From: Janibacter sp. HTCC2649
GTDB lineage: Bacteria; Actinomycetota; Actinomycetes; Actinomycetales; Dermatophilaceae
Direction of reading: 5' to 3'
Length of the DNA: 64,000 nucleotides
Assembly: GCF_000152705.1 (NCBI RefSeq)
Contig: NZ_CH672413.1
Coordinates: 3,166,139 to 3,230,138, forward strand
Shown: positions 19,398 to 27,453 of the stretch, piece after piece
Position numbering within the stretch: position 1 is the first letter of the stretch
How the letters are laid out: every line of letters starts with the position of its first letter
The notes under the pieces: generated by a model
Databases searched by the model: none
The model's input: the letters and a program-made list of their open reading frames with translations, nothing else
Told to the model about the DNA's origin: nothing
Program-made: the position numbers and the translations under genes

Positions 19398-20026
19398 GCA
19401 ATCTCGAGGACCGGCTCACACATGCCCTGTCCGACTACCCGATGGAGCCCTCGCCCGACCTCTTCGAGCGGGTCGTCGAGGGGATCGCCGCGGACCGGGT
19501 CCGTCGCCGCTCGATCCTGCGCTGGTCGCTCGCTGCCGTGCTCGTCGTCACCCTGGCCACCACGGCCGTCCTCAGCCTCACCCCCCGAGTGAACGGAGCT
19601 CTCGCCATGCCCTGGTGGATCCTCGAAATCGCCACCAACCTCGTGCTCGTCGCCATCGCCCTCTGGCTCGGGCCCTTCATCAAGCGGTTCGGTCGGGCCT
19701 ACGCCGCCGACGTCTTCCACGACAACCCGCTGACGGGCAAGAGCTACATCGTCCTCACGGACATCGTCTACTACCTGATCTTCACGGCCTACATCCTCTT
19801 CTCGATCCTGATCGTGCCGCACGACGAGTGGTCGTCGGTGAACCCGATCACGACGGTGACGGCTGGGCAGGTCACCTACGAGCTGTCCCGGATCGGCGGG
19901 ATCCTGCTCATCATCGGGATCCTCCACGGACTCAACATCGTCCTCATGCCGGTCCTTGGTCGACTGTTCTCACTCAACCGTCGGCTGCCCGATCCCTCAG
20001 CACGGGAGCGCACTACCCGGGCGTAA
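19394..20026 (+). CDS. Membrane protein coupled to the sigma factor, candidate anti-sigma
   Basis: This 210-residue protein has a short N-terminal cytoplasmic part (about 45 residues, LEDRLTHALSDYPMEPSPDLFERVVEGIAADR). Four hydrophobic segments follow, starting at about 45, 75, 115 and 165. The N-terminal stretch resembles the short sigma-linked head seen in several actinobacterial sigma-partner proteins. No zinc HxxxCxxC motif is present, so it is not a ZAS-type anti-sigma factor. Start and sigma stop overlap (ATGA). The role as regulator of the sigma factor is inferred from gene order. Confidence 0.65.
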   Translation: MSNLEDRLTHALSDYPMEPSPDLFERVVEGIAADRVRRRSILRWSLAAVLVVTLATTAVLSLTPRVNGALAMPWWILEIATNLVLVAIALWLGPFIKRFGRAYAADVFHDNPLTGKSYIVLTDIVYYLIFTAYILFSILIVPHDEWSSVNPITTVTAGQVTYELSRIGGILLIIGILHGLNIVLMPVLGRLFSLNRRLPDPSARERTTRA

Positions 20027-20054
20027 CTTCGCCTTGCCGACCTAGGTTGGGTCC

Positions 20055-21899
20055 ATGGCCCCTTCGCGCCCTCGCGCCACCCGTGTCCTTGCCCTCGCCA
20101 CTGTCGCCGTGTGCGGCGTCGGACTCGGGGGAGGTGCAGCCCGTGCCGCAGACCCGACGACGATGACGCCGATCGGTGGCGGCTACACCGTCGAGACGTT
20201 GCAGGGCTTCGGCCGGGCCGCAGCCAACGGGGCAACCGGTCCCACGGTGGACATCGTCGTCGTGCCGTCGTCATATGGCGATGCCCCCGCCGACCGGGCC
20301 GAGAACCTCGTCCTCGCGCAGCAACGCACCAACGAGGTCGACGCCGCGTGCGACGCCGTCGTCACAGCACCCTTCACCGGCTGCACGGCCGTCCTCGCGC
20401 CCCTGCTCAACCGGGCCGATGCCGACGACCCCGCCAACTCGGCGATGATCACCGACCAGACCGACGGCTTCTTCATCCTCGGCGGCGACCAGGGCCTGGC
20501 GATGTCGATCCTTGCGGACTCACCCGCCGAGACGAGGATGGCGGCAGCCTTCGCTCGCGGCGCGGCCGTGGGTGGCACGAGCGCGGGTGCGGCCGTCGAG
20601 TCGAAGACCATGATCAACGGCTACGTCGGCGCCCTCGGGCCGGCCGAGGGCCTGCGACAGGGGAGTTCGATCATCTGGTGGGGCGATGACGCCGACCGCG
20701 AGCGGGGCCTGAGCTTTGCGTCGCAGCGGGCGATCTTCGACCAGCACTTCTATCAGCGCGGGCGCTTCGGCCGCCTCCTCTCCACCCTGGCCACGTCCGA
20801 CGCGCACTTCGGAGGCGTGAGCAAGGTCGGCGTCGGCGTCGACTACGCGACCGGCGTCCACAACACGGCCGACACCACCATCACCCAGACCTTCGGTGCA
20901 TCCTCGGCTGCCGTCCTCGACCTCGAGTCGCTGTCATCACCCATCGCCTGGGTCGGCCCCAACAAGGTGCTCTCGACCCGCAACGTCGTCACGCACCTCC
21001 TGCCGCCCGACAGCGCAGGCAGCCCGACGGCATACGACCTCACGACGCGCACGGTGACCCGAGCGGGAGCAGCCGTGGCAGCACCGACCCCGGCCGCAGC
21101 GGCTGGACCGGCGGTTCCCGGAGCAACGGGCAAGGTCTATCTCGGCGGTGACGTGGTCGGCGGTGGTTCCTCAACCGTGGTGAGCCAGGTCGTCGCAGAC
21201 GCCAAGGCTGCTGTCACGGGGGGAGCGCAGGCGCGGATCGTCATGCTCGCGGCCTCCTCGAAGGACAAGAAGGCGATCAATGCCTACTCGGGCGCGCTCA
21301 AGTCTGCGGGCTGGAGCGGCAAGGTCGACGTCGTCGAGCAGGGCAAGAACTCCAAGGTCGTCACCAACGGCGCCGCGGGTGTCGTCCTCATCGGCGAGAC
21401 GCCCGCTGCCGTGGTCACTGCCCTGGCCGACCCGGCGTTCGCCGGGCTCGTGCGCTCGGCCGTCCTCACCACGCCCGTCGTCCTCGCCGACCGACACCTG
21501 ACCGCCGCTCTGGGCACGTGGTTCTCGACGAAGGCCGATCCGACGGCGACGAACTACGAGGAAGAGAGCGTCGAGAACTTCCGGGCCGGTGACGGCGCCT
21601 GGCAGCGTGGACTGGGCCTCGTCACAGGCTCTCTCGTCCCGTCGCTCACGGCCGACTACCGCTGGGGCAAGCTCTATGACCTCGGCGCTCTGGAGCCGGG
21701 CCAGGTCGTCTGGGGCCTCGGCGAGGACACCGCGGTGCGTGTGACTCCCGGTGCGGCGGCGACCGTGGTCGGCGACGGATCGGTCGTCGGACTCGACCCG
21801 CGAGGAGCCCAGTTCTGGACCGGACCCAATAGTGCGATCGGTGCGATCAACGTCCTGCTCAACACCTTCGGCGCGGGCGAAGCTGTCCGGGTCGGCTGA
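20055..21899 (+). CDS. Secreted cyanophycinase-like peptidase (family S51)
   Basis: This 614-residue exported protein has a signal peptide at residues 1-32. The first half is an S51 fold with FFILGGDQGLAMSI and the nucleophile elbow GGTSAGA (Ser176), the hallmark of cyanophycinase and peptidase E. The second half starts near 355 with GKVYLGGDVVGGGSS and repeats a similar alpha/beta layout without the GGTSAGA elbow, so it may be a degenerate second domain. The ATG lies 6 bases after TAGGTT, suggesting a leaderless transcript. Secreted cyanophycinases degrade beta-Asp-Arg polymer; another isoaspartyl substrate is possible. Confidence 0.8.
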   Translation: MAPSRPRATRVLALATVAVCGVGLGGGAARAADPTTMTPIGGGYTVETLQGFGRAAANGATGPTVDIVVVPSSYGDAPADRAENLVLAQQRTNEVDAACDAVVTAPFTGCTAVLAPLLNRADADDPANSAMITDQTDGFFILGGDQGLAMSILADSPAETRMAAAFARGAAVGGTSAGAAVESKTMINGYVGALGPAEGLRQGSSIIWWGDDADRERGLSFASQRAIFDQHFYQRGRFGRLLSTLATSDAHFGGVSKVGVGVDYATGVHNTADTTITQTFGASSAAVLDLESLSSPIAWVGPNKVLSTRNVVTHLLPPDSAGSPTAYDLTTRTVTRAGAAVAAPTPAAAAGPAVPGATGKVYLGGDVVGGGSSTVVSQVVADAKAAVTGGAQARIVMLAASSKDKKAINAYSGALKSAGWSGKVDVVEQGKNSKVVTNGAAGVVLIGETPAAVVTALADPAFAGLVRSAVLTTPVVLADRHLTAALGTWFSTKADPTATNYEEESVENFRAGDGAWQRGLGLVTGSLVPSLTADYRWGKLYDLGALEPGQVVWGLGEDTAVRVTPGAAATVVGDGSVVGLDPRGAQFWTGPNSAIGAINVLLNTFGAGEAVRVG

Positions 21900-21900
21900 G

Positions 21901-22776
21901 TCAGCGCTGGTCGACGAGCTCGATGATCGCGTCGCCCACGACCTCGGTCGCCTCGTGCATGAGCATGTGTCCCTTGCCGGGCAGGACCGTCAACTGTGAA
22001 CCGGGTATGCCGTCGTGCAGGCTGCGTGCCCACCTCACCGGTGTGAGCCTGTCCTTGGTGCCGACGAGGACGTGGGTGGGGATGTCGGCGAACTCGGCCA
22101 GCGCCTCGGTCTCGTCGTGGTCGCGGATCGAGGCGAAGTAGCGGCCCAGCGTCGCCAGTGAGGTCTGGCCGATGAGTCGGGTCATGTCGCGCACGCTGCC
22201 CTTGTCAGGGTTCTCGCCGAAGTTGAGGTCGCGCAGGACACGGCTGGGCACGAACATTCCGGTGCGCAACAACGGAACTCGCGCCGCGACGGCCATGGCG
22301 AGGGCCTCGCCCCGTGCCTCCGTGCGGCCGTCGATCGAGGCCGTCGTCGACACCAAGGCGACTCCACGGACACGGTCACGGAAGTCGGAACTGTGGGACC
22401 CGGCATACGCGAGGATCGTCATTCCGCCCATCGAGTGGCCGCCGAGGACGAGCGGTCCGGTGGGTGCGGTGGCCGCGATGACGGTGGTGAGGTCGTCGGC
22501 CAGGCCCTTGATCGACTGCGATGTCAACGAGCCCCAGGTGGAGCGTCCGTGACCCCTCTGGTCGTAGGTGATGACGCGAACAGCCCTGTGCGACTGGACT
22601 TCTCGCACGACGGGCTCCCAGCTGGCGCGGGTGAGCGTCCAGCCGTGGGAGAGGATCAGCGTGGGGGCGTCGGCGTCCGGAGTGGTCGACGGGAGGAACT
22701 CGGTCGCCGTGAGGGTTCCGCCGTTCGCTGCCGGGATCGACAGCGTCCGGGTGTTCAGGGTCGTCGTGCTGCTCAT
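21901..22776 (-). CDS. Alpha/beta hydrolase
   Basis: This 291-residue protein has the alpha/beta hydrolase core: LILSHGWTLTR (oxyanion His-Gly), YDQRGHGRS, the nucleophile elbow GGHSMGG (Ser115), a late Asp in VLVGTKDRLTP, and His in LPGKGHMLMHE. No signal peptide is visible. The ATG at 22776 lies one base past the xthA stop at 22778, so both are on one transcript. Substrate cannot be told. A GTATGCCG octamer at 22005 falls in the frame where it is read through the rare Ile codon ATA (GIPG). Confidence 0.88.
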   Translation of the reverse strand: MSSTTTLNTRTLSIPAANGGTLTATEFLPSTTPDADAPTLILSHGWTLTRASWEPVVREVQSHRAVRVITYDQRGHGRSTWGSLTSQSIKGLADDLTTVIAATAPTGPLVLGGHSMGGMTILAYAGSHSSDFRDRVRGVALVSTTASIDGRTEARGEALAMAVAARVPLLRTGMFVPSRVLRDLNFGENPDKGSVRDMTRLIGQTSLATLGRYFASIRDHDETEALAEFADIPTHVLVGTKDRLTPVRWARSLHDGIPGSQLTVLPGKGHMLMHEATEVVGDAIIELVDQR

Positions 22777-22777
22777 G

Positions 22778-23563
22778 TCAGTTCTCCACTTCGATGACGA
22801 CGGGCGCATGGTCGCTCGCACCCTTGCCCTTGCGTTCTTCACGGTCGATGGCCGCGCCACGAACCCGCTGTGCCAGTGGGTCGCTCGCGAGGATGAAGTC
22901 GATCCGCATGCCACGCCGCTTCTGGAAGGCGAGGCGCTGGTAGTCCCAGTAGGTGAAGGTGCCCGGCTCCGGCGTGTGCGGGCGGACGACGTCGCTCACG
23001 CCGGCGTCGAGCACGGCCTGGAAGGCGGCGCGCTCGGGCGGGCTGACGTGGCTCTTGTCGAGGTAGTAGTCCATCGACCAGACGTCCTCGTCCTGGGGCG
23101 CGATGTTCCAGTCGCCCATGAGCGCAAAGGGCTGGCCCTCGGCGGCCCACGCGGCGGTCTGGACGCGCAGCTGCTCGAGCCACGCGAGCTTGTAGTGCAT
23201 GTGCGGGTCCTCGAGCGCGCGCCCGTTGGGGACGTAGAGGGACCAGAGACGGATGCCGTTGCACGTGGCCCCGATGGCCCGCGCCTCCGCGACGGCCGGC
23301 TCACCCCAGTGCGGCACGTCCGGGAAGCCGCGGCTGACGTCGTCGAGACCCACGCGGGAGGCGATCGCGACGCCGTTCCACTGGCTCAGCCCGTGGTGGG
23401 CCACGGCATACCCCAGGGCCTCGAAGCGGTCGAACGGGAACTGCTCCTCGCGGCATTTCGTCTCCTGGATCGCCAGGACGTCGACGTCGGTGCGCTCGAG
23501 CCACGCCTCGACGCGGTCGATGCGTGAACGGATGGAGTTGACGTTCCAGGTGGCGATGCGCAC
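22778..23563 (-). CDS. xthA: Exodeoxyribonuclease III (AP endonuclease)
   Basis: This 261-residue enzyme of the Xth family acts in base excision repair. Visible motifs are RIATWNVNSIR (Asn7), LAIQETK (metal ligand Glu34), a SLYVPNG block, MGDWNIAPQD, the RIDFILAS strand and the final SDHAPV with the catalytic His. Two GTG codons lie in tandem at 23566 and 23563. I chose 23563 because it gives the usual MRIATWN start and lies 6 bases from a TAGGGT hexamer (minus strand, 23575-23570), consistent with a leaderless transcript. The SDR gene is divergent from it. Confidence 0.95.
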   Translation of the reverse strand: MRIATWNVNSIRSRIDRVEAWLERTDVDVLAIQETKCREEQFPFDRFEALGYAVAHHGLSQWNGVAIASRVGLDDVSRGFPDVPHWGEPAVAEARAIGATCNGIRLWSLYVPNGRALEDPHMHYKLAWLEQLRVQTAAWAAEGQPFALMGDWNIAPQDEDVWSMDYYLDKSHVSPPERAAFQAVLDAGVSDVVRPHTPEPGTFTYWDYQRLAFQKRRGMRIDFILASDPLAQRVRGAAIDREERKGKGASDHAPVVIEVEN

Positions 23564-23609
23564 CACTGCACCCTACCCACGGGTATGCGCAGTGCTTAGG
23601 GTCGTCACC

Positions 23610-24380
23610 ATGACCACCGCACTTGTCACGGGCGCCACCGCCGGCATCGGCCGCGAATTCGCCCTCCAGCTCGCCGCCCGCGGCGACAACCTCGTCCTCG
23701 TCGCCCGTGACGTCGCCCGGCTCGAGGCCTTTGCGCAGGAGCTGCGTGCCGCTCACGGGGTGGAGGTCGAGGTCCTCGGGGCCGACCTGAGCGACCGGGA
23801 GCAGCTGGGGCGCGTCGCCGATCGGGTCGCCTCGACCGACAGGTCGGTCGATGTCCTCGTCAACAACGCGGGCTACTCGCTCAAGAAGCGCTTCCTCGAC
23901 AACGACGTCTCCGCCGAGGAGGCCGTGTTCGACGTGCTCACCCGTGCGGTGCTCGTGCTCTCTCACGCTGCCGGTAATGCCATGCGGGTGCGGGGGCGCG
24001 GCGCGATCATCAACGTGTCGTCCGTGGCGTCGTTCATGGCGGCTGGCCCCTACAGCGCCAACAAGTCGTTCGTGACCGTCTTCAGTGAGGGTCTTGCGGC
24101 CGAGCTGACCGGGACCGGGGTGACGGTGACGGCGCTCTGCCCCGGCTTCACCCACACCGAGTTCCACGAGCGGGCCAACCTCGACATGTCCAAGATGCCC
24201 GAGTTCATGTGGCTCGACGCTCCTCGGCTCGTCCGTGATGCCCTCGCCGACGTCGACAAGGGCAAGGTCGTGTCCGTTCCGGGTCGCCAGTACAAGGCGA
24301 TCGTCACAGCCCTGCGGATCCTCCCTCGCCCGCTCGTCCGCAGGCAGTCGCGCGGAGCCCATCGCCCCAGCAGCCCCTGA
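23610..24380 (+). CDS. Short-chain dehydrogenase/reductase
   Basis: This 256-residue classical SDR has cofactor motif TGATAGIG (7-14), NNAG (85-88), a catalytic Ser near 138 in INVSSVASF, and Tyr148/Lys152 in the YSANK box. The PGFTHTEFHER segment follows the active site, as in the fatty-acyl or sterol-type SDRs of actinobacteria. A TAGGGT hexamer ends 7 bases before the ATG, so the mRNA is likely leaderless. The NAD(P)-dependent oxidoreductase activity is secure; the substrate is unknown. Confidence 0.9.
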   Translation: MTTALVTGATAGIGREFALQLAARGDNLVLVARDVARLEAFAQELRAAHGVEVEVLGADLSDREQLGRVADRVASTDRSVDVLVNNAGYSLKKRFLDNDVSAEEAVFDVLTRAVLVLSHAAGNAMRVRGRGAIINVSSVASFMAAGPYSANKSFVTVFSEGLAAELTGTGVTVTALCPGFTHTEFHERANLDMSKMPEFMWLDAPRLVRDALADVDKGKVVSVPGRQYKAIVTALRILPRPLVRRQSRGAHRPSSP

Positions 24381-24415
24381 CGCGAGATCACCGTCGAGTC
24401 GGTAGCCTCGGGGCC

Positions 24416-24970
24416 GTGACTGACATTGCCGCCGACCGCGCCCGCCTGCTCGAGATCATCAAGGACAAGGCCATCGTTCACGGCCGCGTCACCCTGTCCT
24501 CCGGCAAGGAGGCCGACTACTACGTCGACCTGCGCCGCATCACGCTCGATGGTGAGGCCAGCCCACTTGTCGGCCGCGTCATGCGCGACCTCGCCGCCGA
24601 CCTCGAGTTCGACGCCGTCGGCGGACTGACCCTGGGCGCCGACCCGGTCGCCACGTCCATGCTCCACGCCGCCGCCGCTGCCGGTGAGCGCCTCGACGCG
24701 TTCGTCGTCCGCAAGGCCGGCAAGGCGCACGGCCTCCAGCAGCGGATCGAGGGTCCGTCGATCGAGGGCCGCCGCGTCCTCATCGTCGAGGACACCTCAA
24801 CCACGGGCGCCTCGCCGCTCGATGCCGCGAAGGCCGCGCAGGAGGCTGGCGCGATCGTCGTCGGTGTCGCGACCATCGCCGACCGGGCCACCGGTGCCGC
24901 TGAGGTCTTCGCCGACGCCGGCCTCGAGTACCGCCATGCGTTCGGGCTGACGGACCTCGGCCTCGCCTGA
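24416..24970 (+). CDS. pyrE: Orotate phosphoribosyltransferase
   Basis: This 184-residue enzyme (EC 2.4.2.10) joins orotate to PRPP in UMP synthesis. It shows the substrate loop VTLSSGKEADYYVDLRRI, the LTLGADPVATS segment, KAGKAHGLQQRIEG as flexible catalytic loop, and the PRPP-binding motif VLIVEDTSTTGAS. GTG 24416 sits 7 bases after TAGCCT with no ribosome site, a leaderless arrangement. Other pyrimidine genes are not nearby, which is common for pyrE in this phylum. Confidence 0.96.
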   Translation: MTDIAADRARLLEIIKDKAIVHGRVTLSSGKEADYYVDLRRITLDGEASPLVGRVMRDLAADLEFDAVGGLTLGADPVATSMLHAAAAAGERLDAFVVRKAGKAHGLQQRIEGPSIEGRRVLIVEDTSTTGASPLDAAKAAQEAGAIVVGVATIADRATGAAEVFADAGLEYRHAFGLTDLGLA

Positions 24971-25051
24971 CCTGACCTCTCCCGCATCCCCGGCCACGCG
25001 GCACGCAGGCTCTAGGATCGCGAGCGAGACGCCACCAACAGGGGAGTTCCC

Positions 25052-25804
25052 ATGATCACCGCCATCGTCATCATCGTCGTCCTACTGCTGCTCGTCGGCA
25101 TCGTCGTCGGGATGTACAACGGCCTCATCAAGCTGCGCAACCTCGTGCAGGAGGCCTGGCGCCAGATCGATGTCGAGCTGACCCGTCGCCACGATCTCAT
25201 CGGCAACCTCGTCGAGACGGTCAAGGGCTATGCGGCGCACGAGCGCGGCACCCTCGAGGACGTCGTCAAGGCGCGCAGCCAGGCGATGGCGCCGAACCAG
25301 TCTCCGGCTCAGCAGGCCGAGAGCGAGAACATGCTGAGCCAGGCGCTCGGCCGCCTGCTGGCGATTGCTGAGGCCTACCCGGACCTGAAGGCCAACCAGA
25401 ACTTCATGGCCCTGCAGCAGGAGCTGACCAGCACCGAGGACCGCATCGCGTCTGCGCGGCGCTACTACAACGCGACCGTGCGTGACCTCAACACCAAGGT
25501 CGAGACCGTCCCCACGAACTTCGTCGCCGGCATGTTCGGCATCAAGACGGCTGAGTACTTCGAGGCTGTCGGCGAGCAGCGCGAGGCCCCCAAGGTCGAC
25601 TTCGGTCAGCGCGACGCGACGATCCCGCCGCCCAGCTCGTATGCCGCTCCGTCGCCTTCCGCGTCCACCCCGCCTGCTGCTGCGTCTCCGGCGACGACGC
25701 CCGCGGCGCCGGTGGATCCGACGACGCCGATCGCGCAGACCCAGCCGATCGAGCCCACCAACCCGGGAGACGTCCCGCCCGCACCTCCGGCGCCACAGGC
25801 CTGA
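25052..25804 (+). CDS. LemA family membrane protein
   Basis: This 250-residue protein has one N-terminal membrane span (residues 3-20), then the LemA helical domain with GLIKLRNLVQEAWRQIDVELTRRHDLIGNLVETVKGYAAHE, LLAIAEAYPDLKANQNF and ARRYYNATVRDLN. After residue 185 comes a Pro/Ala/Thr tail (about 60 residues) that is not typical of LemA and is probably disordered. GGGGAG precedes the ATG. The FHA-domain gene follows eight bases later and may be its signalling partner. LemA function is poorly defined. Confidence 0.9.
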   Translation: MITAIVIIVVLLLLVGIVVGMYNGLIKLRNLVQEAWRQIDVELTRRHDLIGNLVETVKGYAAHERGTLEDVVKARSQAMAPNQSPAQQAESENMLSQALGRLLAIAEAYPDLKANQNFMALQQELTSTEDRIASARRYYNATVRDLNTKVETVPTNFVAGMFGIKTAEYFEAVGEQREAPKVDFGQRDATIPPPSSYAAPSPSASTPPAAASPATTPAAPVDPTTPIAQTQPIEPTNPGDVPPAPPAPQA

Positions 25805-25811
25805 GCTGGTC

Positions 25812-26240
25812 ATGTCCGTTCTGGGGGGAATTCGCAACACCGTCGCTGCGCCCTGGGTGGCCGAGGTCTGGGTCGACCCTCAGTGGTACGAGTGCCAGAG
25901 CAGCCCTGACCGGCTCCCTGACCCGGGGCCTCCGACGATCGTGACGTTGCGCGGGAGCCAGGTCCTCATCGGCCGCCACAGCGAGGTGAAGTCGGTGGTG
26001 CCGCACATCGACTGTGACGGTGACGCTGGAGTGAGCCGGCGTCATGCCCAGCTCACCCGCCACAACCTCGGCTGGGTCGTCGAGGATCTCGGCTCGGCCA
26101 ACGGCACCTATGTCAGCTCGATGATCGGCGACATCCCCGACGACCCCATCGACGCCGGCCACCCGATCGCGTCGGGTCACGTGCTCTACCTCGGATCGTG
26201 GACCCGGATCGTCCTCCGCCAGGAGTCCGTCCCCGCCTGA
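25812..26240 (+). CDS. FHA-domain protein
   Basis: This 142-residue soluble protein is mostly one forkhead-associated domain: VLIGRHSE, GVSRRHAQLTRH, VVEDLGSANGTYVS and LYLGSWTRIVLR are the GR, SxxH and NGT blocks that bind phosphothreonine. An acidic CDGDAG segment precedes the SRRH block. It begins eight bases after the LemA stop, so the two form one unit. The partner is likely phosphorylated by a Ser/Thr kinase encoded elsewhere; none is in the window. Confidence 0.88.
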   Translation: MSVLGGIRNTVAAPWVAEVWVDPQWYECQSSPDRLPDPGPPTIVTLRGSQVLIGRHSEVKSVVPHIDCDGDAGVSRRHAQLTRHNLGWVVEDLGSANGTYVSSMIGDIPDDPIDAGHPIASGHVLYLGSWTRIVLRQESVPA

Positions 26241-26255
26241 CTGTGAATCAGGACT

Positions 26256-26323
26256 CGAGGCGACCACCTCTTGGTGAGCCGACCAGTCCCGCGTGGTCGG
26301 CTCGTCAACTACTGGTCGCCTCG
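26256..26323. terminator. Nested bidirectional hairpin between convergent genes
   Basis: Two perfect inverted repeats nest: an outer pair 26256-26266 with 26313-26323 (11 bases) and an inner pair 26276-26285 with 26294-26303 (10 bases, loop 8). They lie between the convergent FHA and META-domain genes. The right outer arm covers the last codons of the META gene. No long T-run is present, so it may act by the stem alone or simply block read-through in both directions. Confidence 0.7.
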
Positions 26324-26788
26324 GATGAAGCCGATCCAGCCTGCATCAGTGTCGAACGCGAGCATCGACCCCTCCGTCGAACCCTTGAGCGCGACGGTCG
26401 CGTGGTTGTCGATGAGGGCAGCCAGCCAGGCGTCCACGGCGGCTGGTTCCTCGGGGCAGCCGATCTGCGTCATCCCGACACCGCCGTTCGCGAAGACCCG
26501 GTGATCCTCGACGGCGACCTTGGCGCCCAGGTGGTTGCACGCGGCATACAAGCTGAGAACGTCGTCCCTGATGGTGAGTCGCACCGGCGTGGTCCACGGC
26601 TTCGTCCCGTCGGAGGCGAAGCCGGCGTTCGAGACCCAGGAGCCCTGGACGCCATCGAGGGAGTCGAGCCAGCCCGCGTCGTTCCGGGGCGAGTCACCGC
26701 GAGCCGACCACACGGCATACCCACCTCCCAAGAGCAGTGCGGCGACCACGCCGATCACGGTCCAGGAGCGCCAACCGCGAGGTCTCAT
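26309..26788 (-). CDS. Membrane-anchored META (HslJ-like) domain protein
   Basis: This 159-residue protein has one N-terminal membrane span (SWTVIGVVAALLLGGGYAVW). It is followed by a META/HslJ-like domain: GSWVSNAG, PVRLTIRDDVLSLYAACNHLGAKVAVEDHRV, MTQIGCPEEPAAVDAWLAALI, and TVALKGSTEGSML. Family members are small secreted or periplasmic proteins of unclear role in heat or drug resistance. Two cysteines (in AACNH and IGCPEE) are conserved in the family and may form a disulfide. It stands alone, convergent to the FHA gene. Confidence 0.75.
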   Translation of the reverse strand: MRPRGWRSWTVIGVVAALLLGGGYAVWSARGDSPRNDAGWLDSLDGVQGSWVSNAGFASDGTKPWTTPVRLTIRDDVLSLYAACNHLGAKVAVEDHRVFANGGVGMTQIGCPEEPAAVDAWLAALIDNHATVALKGSTEGSMLAFDTDAGWIGFIRGDQ

Positions 26789-26822
26789 GAGACTTGGACC
26801 GCGTCGCGCACGGTTCGGTTCC

Positions 26823-27380
26823 CTACTTCTCCGCGGGCAGCACGAGGGCGTAGACGTCCCACGGCCGCGCGTCGGCGGGGTGGTCGCGCCGCGTCCGCCC
26901 GCGGTGTGCGCGGAACACCTCGTGCAGCTGCTCCTTGAGTACCTCGAGCTCGGCGTCGGTGACCCACAGGCGTCCTCGCGAGGTCATGCCGACCTCATCA
27001 CCGGTCTCGAGCGACTCCGCCAGCCGATCCAGGCCCGCATCCAGACCGACGAACCACTTCGCCAGCGACGTCCGACTCAGATCCCGCCCGGCCGCCCGGT
27101 GCGCTTCCGGCAGGATCGAGATCGTCGTCGCGGTCGATCGCCAGGGCCGTTCGCGTCCGTCGGTGGAGGTGTCGCGCTCGACGACACCCCACTTCTCGAG
27201 CGCCCGCAGGTGATAGCTCGTCGCGGAGGGGGTGAGGTCCACGAGTGAGGCAGCCTCGGTCGCGGTGAGCACCTCGCCCGAGAAGAGCTCGGTGATGAGG
27301 CGCTGCCGGGCCGGATGAGCGAGGGCGCGCAGGGCCCGCGGGTCGGTGATGCGCAGCTCGTCGGGACGCTTCTTCGCCAT
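26823..27380 (-). CDS. ArsR-family winged-helix regulator
   Basis: This 185-residue regulator starts KKRPDELRITDPRALRALAHPARQRLITEL. The helix-turn-helix ATEAASLVDLTPSATSYHLRALEKWGVVER is near residues 40-70. The rest is an effector domain rich in Trp and Arg. I chose ATG 27380 because AAGGTGGG precedes it by 4 bases. It is divergent from an MFS pump with nested inverted repeats between, so autoregulation and repression of the pump are likely. No metal-binding Cys motif is present, so its ligand is probably an organic compound. Confidence 0.88.
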   Translation of the reverse strand: MAKKRPDELRITDPRALRALAHPARQRLITELFSGEVLTATEAASLVDLTPSATSYHLRALEKWGVVERDTSTDGRERPWRSTATTISILPEAHRAAGRDLSRTSLAKWFVGLDAGLDRLAESLETGDEVGMTSRGRLWVTDAELEVLKEQLHEVFRAHRGRTRRDHPADARPWDVYALVLPAEK

Positions 27381-27396
27381 GGATCCCACCTTAGTG

Positions 27397-27453
27397 TTGA
27401 CGCGCCAATTCGTGAAGCGTTACCTTCATAACTATGAAACGACTGCTTCACGA
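27397..27453. promoter_or_regulatory. ArsR-type operator and leaderless promoter of the MFS pump
   Basis: TTGACG (27397-27402), an 18-base spacer, TACCTT (27421-27426) and seven bases before ATG 27434 form a good promoter giving a leaderless mRNA. Over it lie two nested inverted repeats: TTCATA-AC-TATGAA (27425-27438), covering the start codon, and TCGTGAAGC (27410-27418) with GCTTCACGA (27445-27453). An ArsR dimer bound here would block transcription in both directions. Confidence 0.75.
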
